From: CAWACP01 sp963832965
GTDB lineage: Bacteria; Acidobacteriota; Terriglobia; Bryobacterales; Bryobacteraceae
Assembly: GCA_963832965.1 (NCBI GenBank)
Contig: CAWHVW010000005.1
Span: 310,001-374,000, forward strand
Reading direction: 5' to 3'
DNA: 64,000 nt
Part shown: positions 16,813 to 25,478 of the stretch, one piece after another
Position numbering within the stretch: position 1 is the stretch's first letter
How the letters are laid out: the number at the start of each line of letters is the position of its first letter
Notes under the pieces: generated by a model
What the model saw: the letters and a program-made list of their open reading frames with translations, nothing else
Told to the model about the DNA's origin: nothing
Databases searched by the model: none
Translations under genes and position numbers: made by a program

Positions 16813-18138
16813 CTATGCGCCTGAGCCGCCTATACCCCCGGTGCCGCCGGTGCCACCTACGCCACCAGCACCGCCAGCGCCGCCGGTGCCACCATCGCCG
16901 CCAGCGCCACCAGCGCCGCCGTCACCGCCTTCACCGCCTTCACCGCCTGTCGGTCCCGTCGCACCCGTCGCTCCTGTCGCACCCGTCGCTCCTGTCGCAC
17001 CCGTTGGGCCCGTCTCCCCAGTCGGTCCGGTCAGGCCTGCGCCGATTTCCGTGATCACAAGATGCGCTGAGGCCGCGTCCGTCCCGCCGGCAAGCGGTGT
17101 AATGGTAAGCGCCGTGGAATTGCCCGATGGATTACGAACGGTGAGAACCGAATTGGTGGCCGTCGTCTGCACCAGACAGAGTCCCGCAATCTGACTGGTG
17201 CCCGTGGCGCGCCCCACAACCGTGTAGGCCAGCTCAGTTCCATTGAGGGTCAAAACCAGTTGGCCCGCCTCGGTCACGCTCACTTGAAACATCACCTGAT
17301 AAGTGCCAACGGCAGACAGGTTGAACGCCGATGCACTTGTCCGCGCGATGAGGCCGCTCCCTGACGACGGTCCATCTTCCGGAAACTGCACGTCCCCACC
17401 CACGGCAACGGTCGCCGAGTTATCGGGAGGCATCAACGCATAGAAATCCGCAAAGTCGATCAGACCGCCCGTACCCGTCGCCCCGGTCGCTCCGGCGGTT
17501 CCCGCGCCAGTCGCGCCAGTTGCGCCAGTTGCTCCAGTTGCGCCGGTCGGTCCGGTAGCGCCCGTCGGTCCCGTCACCGTGCTGGCCTGCACGAAATAGC
17601 CGTTGATATCGATCGCCACGTCCCCGTCGTTCGTGGACAGCACCTGGATGCCGCCGTCGGTGGCGCCGCCGGGTACAATCGCCGCGGTGGCCACGATGCC
17701 ACCATTGAGGGCGTTGAGAATCGACGTGCCCGGCCACGACACGTCATCCTGCCAGGCCGCCATCCAGTACACCGGATGTCCCACCGGGGTCACCGAAACG
17801 AAGTTCAGTGAATATGCGGCGGCCATCGGGATGGCGCAGCGGGTCGACTCGGGAATCACGAAAATGCGCGGCGCATTAGCCACCAGCGACGGCTGGCCGA
17901 AGCCGGTAGGAAAGGCTGCACTGGCGCGCGTGTCCACAATGCGGCACGGCGTGATCGAAACGAACACCAGGCCGGCAACGCCATCCGGGGTGGCCGCGGT
18001 CCGGCCCTGGGCCGCCTCGTCGCTCGTTTTTGGCACCGCCCAGTTTTTCAACGGGATGACATCTGGTTGAACCGGTTGCGAAAAACCCGCGGGCGTCAAA
18101 GCCGCGGCCGCCAGCAGCAACAGACTGTGCTTCACCAC
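16813..18138 (-). CDS. Secreted collagen-like repeat protein with BclA-type globular domain
   Basis: This 441-residue protein begins with a signal peptide (MVKHSLLLLAAAALTPAGFS). Residues 55-185 form a domain with VFVSITPCRIVDTRA and DVAIDINGYFVQA, seen in many acidobacterial secreted proteins. A Gly-X-Y collagen-like stretch (about 190-224, mostly GAT/GPT triplets) follows. Residues about 227-365 resemble the jelly-roll C-terminal domain of Bacillus exosporium proteins such as BclA (DFADFYALMPPDNSA... GTYQVMFQVSV). A second collagen-like stretch comes at 369-394. The end is a GGX-repeat tail (EGGEGGDGGAGG) to the C-terminus. It is probably a trimeric surface fibre. The DNA encoding the tail is highly repetitive and prone to length change. 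Confidence 0.85.
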   Translation of the reverse strand: MVKHSLLLLAAAALTPAGFSQPVQPDVIPLKNWAVPKTSDEAAQGRTAATPDGVAGLVFVSITPCRIVDTRASAAFPTGFGQPSLVANAPRIFVIPESTRCAIPMAAAYSLNFVSVTPVGHPVYWMAAWQDDVSWPGTSILNALNGGIVATAAIVPGGATDGGIQVLSTNDGDVAIDINGYFVQASTVTGPTGATGPTGATGATGATGATGAGTAGATGATGTGGLIDFADFYALMPPDNSATVAVGGDVQFPEDGPSSGSGLIARTSASAFNLSAVGTYQVMFQVSVTEAGQLVLTLNGTELAYTVVGRATGTSQIAGLCLVQTTATNSVLTVRNPSGNSTALTITPLAGGTDAASAHLVITEIGAGLTGPTGETGPTGATGATGATGATGATGPTGGEGGEGGDGGAGGAGGDGGTGGAGGAGGVGGTGGTGGIGGSGA

Positions 18139-18213
18139 GTGATCATATGCGACGCCGCGGCTTCAGCGCAAGTTGAAAGCCTCAGTCGGCCTATGTGACA
18201 ATCAACCGATTCT

Positions 18214-18627
18214 TTGTTACTCGACGGCAAGCTGAGTGAACTCCCGCGTCTGGCGGCGGAGGCGGCGCGTTTCTGCCGCGAACACGCACTGGGAGAGGAC
18301 GCCGAATTCGACCTGAATCTCGTGCTCGACGAATTGTTCTCCAATGCCATCCGCCATGGGGGATGCGAAGGTATGCGCGAAGCTGCTCGCGTGCGCTTGG
18401 AAATGCGGGCCAATCATGACGTGGCCATCGAGTTTGCCGACCGCGGCGCCCCCTTCGACCCGACAACGGCGCCCGAACCCGACCTGGACGCGCCGTTGGA
18501 GACGCGGGCCGCCGGCGGTCTCGGTATCCACCTGGTGCGCCAGATCGTGAGAGACTTGCGGTACGAGCGTGTAGCTGGCTGGAACCGTCTGACCATGTGG
18601 CGGCCGTCGGAGCCTGGGAAGCGCTGA
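18214..18627 (+). CDS. RsbW/SpoIIAB-like ATP-binding anti-sigma regulatory protein
   Basis: This 137-residue protein is a HATPase_c_2 (GHKL) domain. N-box residues lie in LVLDELFSNAIRHG, followed by VAIEFADRGAPFDP (G1 box) and GGLGIHLVRQIV (G2 box). Such proteins bind a sigma factor or a STAS antagonist and phosphorylate the latter. The only start consistent with the upstream stop codon at 18196 is TTG 18214. It is followed 7 bp later by a STAS protein, its expected partner. No sigma factor gene is adjacent. Confidence 0.85.
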   Translation: MLLDGKLSELPRLAAEAARFCREHALGEDAEFDLNLVLDELFSNAIRHGGCEGMREAARVRLEMRANHDVAIEFADRGAPFDPTTAPEPDLDAPLETRAAGGLGIHLVRQIVRDLRYERVAGWNRLTMWRPSEPGKR

Positions 18628-18634
18628 AGCCAAC

Positions 18635-18952
18635 ATGATTCAACTCACCGAGGAAACGCGGGAAGGCTGGCACGTGGTCACGGTAACCGGCCGTGCCGAC
18701 GGTGAAACAGCCGACGCCCTCGAGACCGCGCTCCGATCGGCCGTGGAAGGGCATCCAAGGGTGGCCGCCAATTTCGCCACGCTCGATTACATTTCCAGCG
18801 CCGGCCTCCGTGCGCTTCTGCAAGCCGCGCGCGCCGCCCAAACCCGCGGCTCCGAGTTCGCCGTTTGCGGCCTTAGCGCTCCGGTGCGCAAAGTGTTCGA
18901 CATGAGCGGTCTCCATCACGTGCTGCGCATCCACGGAGAGCTGCCATGTTGA
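18635..18952 (+). CDS. STAS-domain anti-sigma factor antagonist
   Basis: This 105-residue SpoIIAA-like protein has the STAS core VVTVTGRADGETADALETAL and the phosphorylatable serine region LDYISSAGLRALLQAA, in which one of the two serines should be the site. It ends with VFDMSGLHHVL. It follows the RsbW-like kinase by 7 bp and overlaps the GPP34 gene by 7 bp. I infer that the unphosphorylated form releases whatever target the kinase holds. Confidence 0.9.
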   Translation: MIQLTEETREGWHVVTVTGRADGETADALETALRSAVEGHPRVAANFATLDYISSAGLRALLQAARAAQTRGSEFAVCGLSAPVRKVFDMSGLHHVLRIHGELPC

Positions 18953-19596
18953 CCATGCTCGAGGAAGTGGTCCTGTTGGCGGTCGATGAAACCACCGGCG
19001 GGTTGCGCTCCTCGCGCGAATTCGGTACCGCCTGCGCCCTGGTCGGAGCGGTGTTCTTCGATCTCGCGCTGGCCCGCAGAATCGACACTTGTACGGAAGC
19101 CATTCACATCCTCGATCGCAGCCCCACCGGAAGCGCCACTCTCGATCGTGTTCTGGCCGCCATGTCCCAGCGTGGCGATCTCACTTCCGTGCGCCAGTGG
19201 ATCGATGAAATCTTTCACCGCCGTGACGATCTCGAAGGCGAAGCGCTCGCCTCCCTCATCCGCCAGGGCATCCTCCGGCACGAGAAATCGAAGCGTCTCT
19301 GGATCATCGATGTCGAGCGCTTCCCCATCGCCGATGACCGTCCGCGGCAGGACGTCCGCGAGCGCCTCGCCGAAGCCATCCTCTCCGACACCATTCCCGA
19401 TACGCGCGACATCATGCTGGTCAGCATCGCCGAGCCCTGCGGTCTGCTCGGCTATGTACTCGCCCCCGCGCAACTCGCCAGCCGCCGCCAGCGCATTCAG
19501 ACGTTGTGCAACCTGGAGACCATCAGCCGCCAGGTAGCCGGCGCCATCGCCGGCCTCGACTCCGTGCTGCATCAAGGCGCTCCGAAAGTGATGTAA
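18946..19596 (+). CDS. GPP34 (Golgi phosphoprotein 3-like) family protein
   Basis: This 216-residue mostly helical protein starts MLTMLEEVVLLAVDETTGGL and shows the family pattern CALVGAVFFDLALARRID. Later it has LIRQGIL followed by the W-containing IIDVERFPI segment. In eukaryotes GPP34/GOLPH3 binds phosphatidylinositol-4-phosphate. Bacterial members are common in actinobacteria and are uncharacterised, with membrane association suspected. The 7-bp overlap with the STAS gene ties it to the phospho-switch pair upstream, which is an unusual association. Confidence 0.85.
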   Translation: MLTMLEEVVLLAVDETTGGLRSSREFGTACALVGAVFFDLALARRIDTCTEAIHILDRSPTGSATLDRVLAAMSQRGDLTSVRQWIDEIFHRRDDLEGEALASLIRQGILRHEKSKRLWIIDVERFPIADDRPRQDVRERLAEAILSDTIPDTRDIMLVSIAEPCGLLGYVLAPAQLASRRQRIQTLCNLETISRQVAGAIAGLDSVLHQGAPKVM

Positions 19597-19615
19597 CCAC
19601 GTCAAGCAACCCCCG

Positions 19616-22204
19616 ATGAATCCAAATTCTTCCATTGCTCACTACCGCATCACCGCCAAAATCGGCGAAGGAGGCATGGGCGAAGTCTGGCGCGCCACCG
19701 ACACTAAACTCAACCGCGAAGTCGCCATCAAGCTGCTGCCGGATTCCGTCGCCAACGACCCTGATCGCCTTGCCCGCTTCACCCGCGAAGCGCAGGTGCT
19801 GGCCTCGCTGAACCACTCGAAGATCGCGGCCATCTACGGCGTGGAGGAGCGCGCGCTGGTGATGGAACTGGTGGAAGGCGAGACGCTGGCGGATCGCGTC
19901 GCCCGCGGCCCCATCCCGTGGGAGGAAGCGTTGCCGCTGGCGCGCCAGATCGCCGAAGCGCTGGAAGCGGCGCATGAGAAAGGGGTGATTCATCGCGATC
20001 TGAAACCGGCCAACGTGAAGGTCACCCCGGATGGTGAAGTCAAGGTTCTCGACTTCGGTCTTGCGAAGGTCAGTGAAACAGCGGCGCCCTCCGGCTCCAA
20101 TCCCGCGGCCTCGCCCACCCTCACCCTTCAGGCGACCAGGGCGGGCATCATTCTGGGCACCGCGGCCTACATGGCGCCGGAACAGGCCCGCGGCGCGGTG
20201 GTCGACAAGCGCGCGGACATCTGGGCGTTCGGTTGCGTGCTCTATGAAATGTTGTCGGGCAAACGCACCTTCGATGGCGATTCCACCACCGATGTGCTCG
20301 CTGCCGTCGTGCGCGCCGAACCCGACTGGACCGCCTTGCCGCCGGCGATCCCCGCACCTGTTTTGCGTCTGCTCAAGCGCTGCCTGCAGAAGGACCGCAA
20401 ACGCCGTCTGCCGGATATCGGAGTGGCCAGGCTGGAGATCGACGATGCGCTGGCCGCGCCCGAGCCGGCTGTGGCGGCGACAGCGGCGGCGTCGAAACCG
20501 CGCACCATGCTCCCGTGGATCGTAGCCGCCATGGCCGTGCTGCTGATCGTTGCCGTGGGCGTCATCTGGAAAATGCGCCGTGGGCCCGCGCAGGAAGTCT
20601 GGTCCGGGGTGATGCTGGGCGGCCCGGCGAACTCATTTGAACCGCGCCTTTCGCCCGACGGACAACTGCTCGCGTTTCTGGCGTTCGTGGATCAGCAGGT
20701 GCAACTCGCCGTGATGAAACCCGACGGTGGCAGTTGGTCCGTTCTCACTCATGATCGCGAGCACGGCTACGTCACCGCCGCGGCCTGGGCGCCCGATGGA
20801 AGCAGGATCTACTTCGACCGCGTGTGGGGCCACCCGCTGGGAGTCTACTCCGTGCCGCCGCTGGGCGGAGAGCCGCGCATGCTGCTCGGTGAAGCGTATG
20901 CTCCCGCGCCGCTATCCGATGGCAGCCTGATCGTGGCGAAGCTCACCGACCAGGGCGACAACCAGCTCTTTCATTTCTGGCCGGAATCCGGCCGGCTGGA
21001 TGAGTTGCCGGTATTCCTGCCCGAAGGCGACGTCGCGCCAATCCTGCGCGCCTTTCCCGGCGGCAAGGAGCTGGTGTACTACGGCGCCAGCGGGAAAGAG
21101 CGCTCGCAGAGTTCGCGCATGCTGGTGTTCGATCTGGGTTCGCAGACGTCGCGGGATTTGGCGCCCGGTTTTCACCTCGATCCGGGATTCTCGTACTGGT
21201 CGCCGCTGGACGTATCGCCGGATGGGGAGATGGTCTACGCAGCCTCGGTGGAAGGAGATACGGAGCGGCTCCTGGAGGTTCCACGAAAACCCGGCGGGAA
21301 GCCGCGGGAGTTGCTGTCTTTCCCGAATTCGTCCCGGCCTGTCGCTATGGACTCGGCGCCCGACGGCTCGCTGTATCTGGACCAGTTTCAGAACCCCAAC
21401 GTGATTCTGAGGGTCAACGCATCGGGGGGAACTGGCGAGGAGTTTGGGAGCGGGACTCCGCGAACGGTGGTGGCGCCTGGCGGTGAAGTGCTGACCACGG
21501 TGATGGGCTGGGGCAGGGGGCGCCTGGCGGCACTGCGTCCAGGAGGCGAGCCCCGGGTGTTGGTGGAGACCACGGAAGACACCTCCGTGCCGGCCACCAC
21601 ATTTGGCGGCAACGTGGCATTCGTGATCGGCTCCGGGGATCAACGCCGGATTGCCATCGCTTCGCGCGATGACGGGCGCGTGCTGCGGCGCTTTTCGACG
21701 CGCAGCGACTCTGGCATGGCGGCTTCGCCGGATGGCAACACGCTGTACTATTCGTTCGGCGGAGCCATCTGGGCGCAACCAGTGGCCGGCGGTGAACCTC
21801 GGCGCATCACCGAGGGCATCGACGTGACGCTCGATCCTAAAGGCCAATATCTATACGTGCGGCGCGCCACGAAGGGGGTGCTGGGGATGGTCCGGATTCC
21901 GGCGCGGGGCGGTGCTGCGGAGGATTTGCCGGTGCCCGCCGAATACCACATTGCCAGTGTCCCGCTCTCGCCGGCCGCCGTGGACGCGCGCGGTCGGGTT
22001 CTGGTGTCGGTAGTTTCGAATCACAGTTTCTACTATCAGACCGCGATCCTGGACCCCGCGTCCAAATCGTTCACCATTGTGCCCATGGCGATTGAGGGAG
22101 ACAGCTCGCGAGCTGGTTGGGCTCCCGATGGCCGCGTCCTGGCCACCGGAGAGCGATACATCTTCTCGCTCTGGCGCTACCAGCGCTCCACGGTTCTTCA
22201 GTAG
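19616..22204 (+). CDS. Receptor-like Ser/Thr protein kinase with extracytoplasmic beta-propeller
   Basis: This 862-residue protein has a complete N-terminal kinase domain: the glycine loop GEGGMGEVW at 17-25, VAIK lysine at 39, HRDLKPAN at 126-133, DFG at 146-148 and MAPEQ at about 186-190. One membrane helix follows at about 300-320 (WIVAAMAVLLIVAVGVIW). The rest is a WD40-like/TolB-type propeller with repeated SPDG and APDGS turns (SPDGQLLAFLAF, APDGSRIYF, SPDGEMVYAAS, SPDGNTLYYSF). This architecture is greatly expanded in Solibacter-type acidobacteria. The ligand is unknown. It starts 19 bp after the GPP34 gene and may be co-transcribed. A small hairpin lies right after its stop. Confidence 0.95.
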   Translation: MNPNSSIAHYRITAKIGEGGMGEVWRATDTKLNREVAIKLLPDSVANDPDRLARFTREAQVLASLNHSKIAAIYGVEERALVMELVEGETLADRVARGPIPWEEALPLARQIAEALEAAHEKGVIHRDLKPANVKVTPDGEVKVLDFGLAKVSETAAPSGSNPAASPTLTLQATRAGIILGTAAYMAPEQARGAVVDKRADIWAFGCVLYEMLSGKRTFDGDSTTDVLAAVVRAEPDWTALPPAIPAPVLRLLKRCLQKDRKRRLPDIGVARLEIDDALAAPEPAVAATAAASKPRTMLPWIVAAMAVLLIVAVGVIWKMRRGPAQEVWSGVMLGGPANSFEPRLSPDGQLLAFLAFVDQQVQLAVMKPDGGSWSVLTHDREHGYVTAAAWAPDGSRIYFDRVWGHPLGVYSVPPLGGEPRMLLGEAYAPAPLSDGSLIVAKLTDQGDNQLFHFWPESGRLDELPVFLPEGDVAPILRAFPGGKELVYYGASGKERSQSSRMLVFDLGSQTSRDLAPGFHLDPGFSYWSPLDVSPDGEMVYAASVEGDTERLLEVPRKPGGKPRELLSFPNSSRPVAMDSAPDGSLYLDQFQNPNVILRVNASGGTGEEFGSGTPRTVVAPGGEVLTTVMGWGRGRLAALRPGGEPRVLVETTEDTSVPATTFGGNVAFVIGSGDQRRIAIASRDDGRVLRRFSTRSDSGMAASPDGNTLYYSFGGAIWAQPVAGGEPRRITEGIDVTLDPKGQYLYVRRATKGVLGMVRIPARGGAAEDLPVPAEYHIASVPLSPAAVDARGRVLVSVVSNHSFYYQTAILDPASKSFTIVPMAIEGDSSRAGWAPDGRVLATGERYIFSLWRYQRSTVLQ

Positions 22205-22213
22205 CCGAAGTGG

Positions 22214-22232
22214 GGCAGCGCCATGCGCTGCC
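22214..22232. repeat. Hairpin repeat family B, copy 1
   Basis: A perfect 7-bp inverted repeat, GGCAGCG-CCATG-CGCTGCC, is preceded by GTGG. It lies 10 bases after the kinase stop. No T-run follows, so it is not a typical intrinsic terminator. Near-identical elements lie at 31610 and 43457. Confidence 0.75.
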
Positions 22233-22281
22233 ATGGCAGTCTGAACCGCACAACGCCTTGCGCGAAAGCGCGGCGGAAATG

Positions 22282-22950
22282 TCAGGACGCCTTGCCGGAA
22301 TTAGTCATGTCCCGGTCGGCCGTGTACATCCGGTAGAACATAATCATCACCGACCACAGAAACACCAGAATGGAGCCCACCCAGAACAGGAAGCCGGCGG
22401 TCTGCTGGTCGTCCTCCGGGTTCAGATGATAGCTGTTCTGCAGCGCGTCCAGGATGTGCAGCGGGTCCTTCGGCGCCAGATAGCTGCCGAAGGATCCCGG
22501 CGGCATGGTGGCCAGCCGGAGACCCACGATGGACGTCACCACCGCCAGCGCGAACAGATAGATGATGCCCTGCGGCACCGGCTTCAGCCGGTTGGGCTTC
22601 CACGGATTGTACAAAGGCAAATACAGCAGCATGCCGCCCAGTACCCACGAAATCGTCTGTGCCGCTTCCACGCGCGGGTCCCGCAGCGCCGCGTTGTACA
22701 GTGAAGGAACGTACCAAACCACCAGCGATGCGGCCCCGCCAATCCACGCCAGCGCGGCGGGCAACCGGAGCCGCCGGGCCATCGCCGGCGGAAGGCCGAT
22801 CACAAGGAAGAATGGCGCAATCATATTCAACAGCATGTGCTTCACGCAGTGCGCGGAGGACAGGTAAACCGTCGCGAACAACTCCAGAGGTGAAACAAAC
22901 ACACCCGTGATGATTCCCGCGGCCGTGGCCAGCCAGATAATACTGCGCAT
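22282..22950 (-). CDS. Cytochrome c oxidase assembly factor, CtaG (caa3) type
   Basis: This 222-residue membrane protein has about six helices. It matches the Caa3_CtaG family, with SAHCVKHMLLNMIAPFFLVIGLPP (conserved His and Cys), WYVPSLYNAALRDPRVE and a final helix GFLFWVGSILVFLWSVMIM. Bacillus CtaG is needed for formation of active caa3 oxidase, probably at the copper step. It is shorter at the N-terminus than many homologues, which have additional helices. No oxidase subunits are in the window. The downstream side ends near the hairpin at 22214, opposite to the kinase gene. Confidence 0.85.
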   Translation of the reverse strand: MRSIIWLATAAGIITGVFVSPLELFATVYLSSAHCVKHMLLNMIAPFFLVIGLPPAMARRLRLPAALAWIGGAASLVVWYVPSLYNAALRDPRVEAAQTISWVLGGMLLYLPLYNPWKPNRLKPVPQGIIYLFALAVVTSIVGLRLATMPPGSFGSYLAPKDPLHILDALQNSYHLNPEDDQQTAGFLFWVGSILVFLWSVMIMFYRMYTADRDMTNSGKAS

Positions 22951-22974
22951 CTATGAGTTCATCGTATAACGACG

Positions 22975-23703
22975 GTGCCTGAAGTCCTGATTCTTGGTTG
23001 TGGCTACACCGGCCGGCGAGTCGCCGCTCGCCTTGTTGCGCGCGGCTGCGCGGTGCAGTGCACCACGCGCCATTCATTCAATCTGGAGAAACCTGGAGCC
23101 CTTGCCGCGTTGCGCGCGATGATCGCGCCCGGCGTCCATGTTCTGCACTCCATCCCCACGCTGCCGGACGGCTTGGATCGGCTCGCGGTGGAGGCTCTCG
23201 CGGGCGCATCACGCGTGGTGTACCTCTCCACCACCGGCGTTTATGGCGATGCCCAATGCGTCGATGAAACAACCCCGGTGGCGCCCGTCTCCGATCGCGC
23301 CCATGCCCGCGTGCGAACCGAGCAGGCTGTCCTGAACGGTCCGTGGTCGCCCATGGTTCTGCGCCCGGCAGCCATTTATGGACCCGGCCGCGGTATTCAC
23401 GTCAGCCTGCGCGGCGCCGATTCCACCGATATTGTCAGCCGTATCCATGTGGAAGATCTCGCCGCCCACGCCGAGGCCGCGCTTCTCAGCCAGGTGACGG
23501 GCGCGTGGCCGGTGGCCGACAACCACCCGTGCCCCTCCATCGAAATCCTGAACTTTTTGGGGCGATCTCCCGTCACCGCGCCGCTTCCCCGCACCCGTCC
23601 GCGCGCCAACCGCCGCGTGGACGGTTCCGCCATCCGCCGCGCCCTCGGCATTACGCTGCGGTATCCGTCCTGGCGCGAAGGCATTCCCGCGTCTCTGGAA
23701 TAA
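22975..23703 (+). CDS. NAD(P)-dependent epimerase/dehydratase (atypical SDR)
   Basis: This 242-residue protein starts at GTG 22975 with the Rossmann motif VLILGCGYTGRRVA. It then has YLSTTGVYG (the active-site Ser/Thr and Tyr region) and VLRPAAIYGPGRG. It resembles the YeeZ-like atypical SDR group, in which the classical YxxxK lysine is not obvious. The substrate is unknown. A TATAAC hexamer precedes the start by 4 bases with no ribosome binding site. It is divergent from the ctaG-type gene and is followed by a GH13 gene 53 bp later. Confidence 0.8.
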   Translation: MPEVLILGCGYTGRRVAARLVARGCAVQCTTRHSFNLEKPGALAALRAMIAPGVHVLHSIPTLPDGLDRLAVEALAGASRVVYLSTTGVYGDAQCVDETTPVAPVSDRAHARVRTEQAVLNGPWSPMVLRPAAIYGPGRGIHVSLRGADSTDIVSRIHVEDLAAHAEAALLSQVTGAWPVADNHPCPSIEILNFLGRSPVTAPLPRTRPRANRRVDGSAIRRALGITLRYPSWREGIPASLE

Positions 23704-23756
23704 CCGCGCGCTCCGCTCCTCAAACAGCTTTTCGCGCAAGCGATAGACTGAACAGG

Positions 23757-25478
23757 ATGCCCCGGAACGCCATCCCCTCGGCGATGCTCTTCGCCCTGAT
23801 CGCTCTGCCCCTCGCCCAGTCCGCCGAGCCCCCGAATCCGCCGCCCACCCAGACAGGGGCGTGGTGGCGGAACGCGGTGATCTATGAGATCTACCCGCGC
23901 AGTTTCGCCGACACCAACGGCGACGGCATCGGCGACCTCAACGGCATCACCCGCCACCTCGACTATCTGGCAAGCCTCGGCGTTGACGCCATCTGGATCA
24001 CCCCCTTCTATCCCTCGCCTCAGGTGGACTTCGGCTACGATATCTCCGACTACCGCGCCATCGATCCGCAATACGGAACCATGGCCGATTTCGACCGCCT
24101 CGTCGCCGAGGCCCGCAAGCGCAACATCCGCATCATTGCTGACCTCGTGCTCAATCACACCTCCGACAAGCACCCCTGGTTCCTCCAGTCCTCCTCTTCG
24201 CGCACCAACCCCCGCGCGGACTGGTACATGTGGCAGGACGGCAAAGGCATCGGCCATCCGCCGAACAACTGGCAATCGCTGTTCGGGCATTCGGCCTGGC
24301 AGTGGGATCCGAAACGGAAGCAATTCTACTATCACGAGTTCTACAAGGAACAGCCGGACCTCAACTGGCGCAATCCCGATGTGCGCGCCGCCATGTACGA
24401 TGTGGTTCGGTTCTGGATGAAGCATGGCGTGGCCGGGTTCCGTCTGGATGCGATCACCTGTCTTTTTGAAGATCCCCAGTTGCGCGATGAGCCTGTCCGG
24501 CCCGGCCTGAACGCCTTCGGCGACCCCATCGTGTCCCGCCAATACACCGACAATCTGCCCGAAGTCCACGATGTATTGCGCGAGTTGCGCCGCGTTACCG
24601 ACGAGTCTCCGGACCACCTGCTCATCGGCGAAACCTACGTCTCCAGCGTGCAGGATCTGGCCAAAATGTACGGGGCGAAAAACGACGAGCTCCAGCTCCC
24701 CATGGACACCCAGCTCGGCTTTCTCAATCGCATCTCCGCCGATGACTTCCGCCGTCTTCTGCGCGACGCCGAGGCCGGTCTCAACGGCAACACGCCGTTG
24801 TTCGTCTTCGATAATCACGACAACCGGCGCAGTTGGGACCGCTATGCCGACGGCTCGCACGACGCCGTGATCGCCCGGCTGATCGCCACGCTGCTGTTGA
24901 CCTCGCGATCCACCGCGCTGATTTATTACGGCCAGGAGCTGGGGATGCAGAATAACGACCCGCAGCGCAAAGAGGACGTGCGCGACCCCATCGGCGTCAC
25001 CGGCTGGCCCAAAGACAAAGGCCGCGACGGCGAGCGTACGCCCATGCAGTGGAACGACACCACCAGTGCCGGTTTCAGCACCGCAACCTCCACGTGGCTG
25101 CCGGTGGCTCCCGGCTACAAGGACATCAACGTCGCTGCCGAACGGGCGGATCCCTTGTCTCTGCTCAACCTCTACAAGGCGCTCATCCGGCTGCGCAAGA
25201 AAAACCCCGCGTTGCACGACGGAGATTTCGAGTTGCTGAATGCAAGCGATCACAATGTGCTGTCGTACCTGCGCAAGCCCGCTGATGGCGCGCCGGTGCT
25301 GGTGGCTCTGAACTGCACTCCGACGGTGCAGGTGGTCAGCTTCGATGTGCCGTCCAAGGAAGCGGCAACGCTGTTGAGCTCTTTCGCGAAGGCCGGACGG
25401 CCGGTGGATCTGAAGCGGTTCGTGCTGCCGCCATACGGAACCTGGGTCGGAGAACTTCCTACCGAACCGCGACGGTAA
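23757..25478 (+). CDS. Secreted GH13 alpha-glucosidase / oligo-1,6-glucosidase-type enzyme
   Basis: This 573-residue glycoside hydrolase has a signal peptide (about 22 residues ending QSA). The GH13 barrel shows VIYEIYPRSFADTNGDGIGDLNG, DLVLNHTSD (region I), GFRLDAIT (nucleophile Asp, region II), LIGETYV (acid/base Glu, region III) and FVFDNHD (region IV). The C-terminal beta domain is also present. The calcium-like DTNGDGIGDL loop and QPDLNWRNPDVR are typical of the oligo-1,6-glucosidase subgroup. A -10-like TAGACT ends 7 bases before the ATG. The stop lies inside a dispersed repeat, and its 3' end overlaps that of the convergent glycosyltransferase by 20 bp. Confidence 0.93.
   Translation: MPRNAIPSAMLFALIALPLAQSAEPPNPPPTQTGAWWRNAVIYEIYPRSFADTNGDGIGDLNGITRHLDYLASLGVDAIWITPFYPSPQVDFGYDISDYRAIDPQYGTMADFDRLVAEARKRNIRIIADLVLNHTSDKHPWFLQSSSSRTNPRADWYMWQDGKGIGHPPNNWQSLFGHSAWQWDPKRKQFYYHEFYKEQPDLNWRNPDVRAAMYDVVRFWMKHGVAGFRLDAITCLFEDPQLRDEPVRPGLNAFGDPIVSRQYTDNLPEVHDVLRELRRVTDESPDHLLIGETYVSSVQDLAKMYGAKNDELQLPMDTQLGFLNRISADDFRRLLRDAEAGLNGNTPLFVFDNHDNRRSWDRYADGSHDAVIARLIATLLLTSRSTALIYYGQELGMQNNDPQRKEDVRDPIGVTGWPKDKGRDGERTPMQWNDTTSAGFSTATSTWLPVAPGYKDINVAAERADPLSLLNLYKALIRLRKKNPALHDGDFELLNASDHNVLSYLRKPADGAPVLVALNCTPTVQVVSFDVPSKEAATLLSSFAKAGRPVDLKRFVLPPYGTWVGELPTEPRR

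Noticed and set aside
22214..22232. Hairpin after the kinase gene as an intrinsic terminator
   Set aside because: No T-run follows the stem, and the same element occurs in non-terminal places such as inside the cdaA operon, so it is listed as a repeat.
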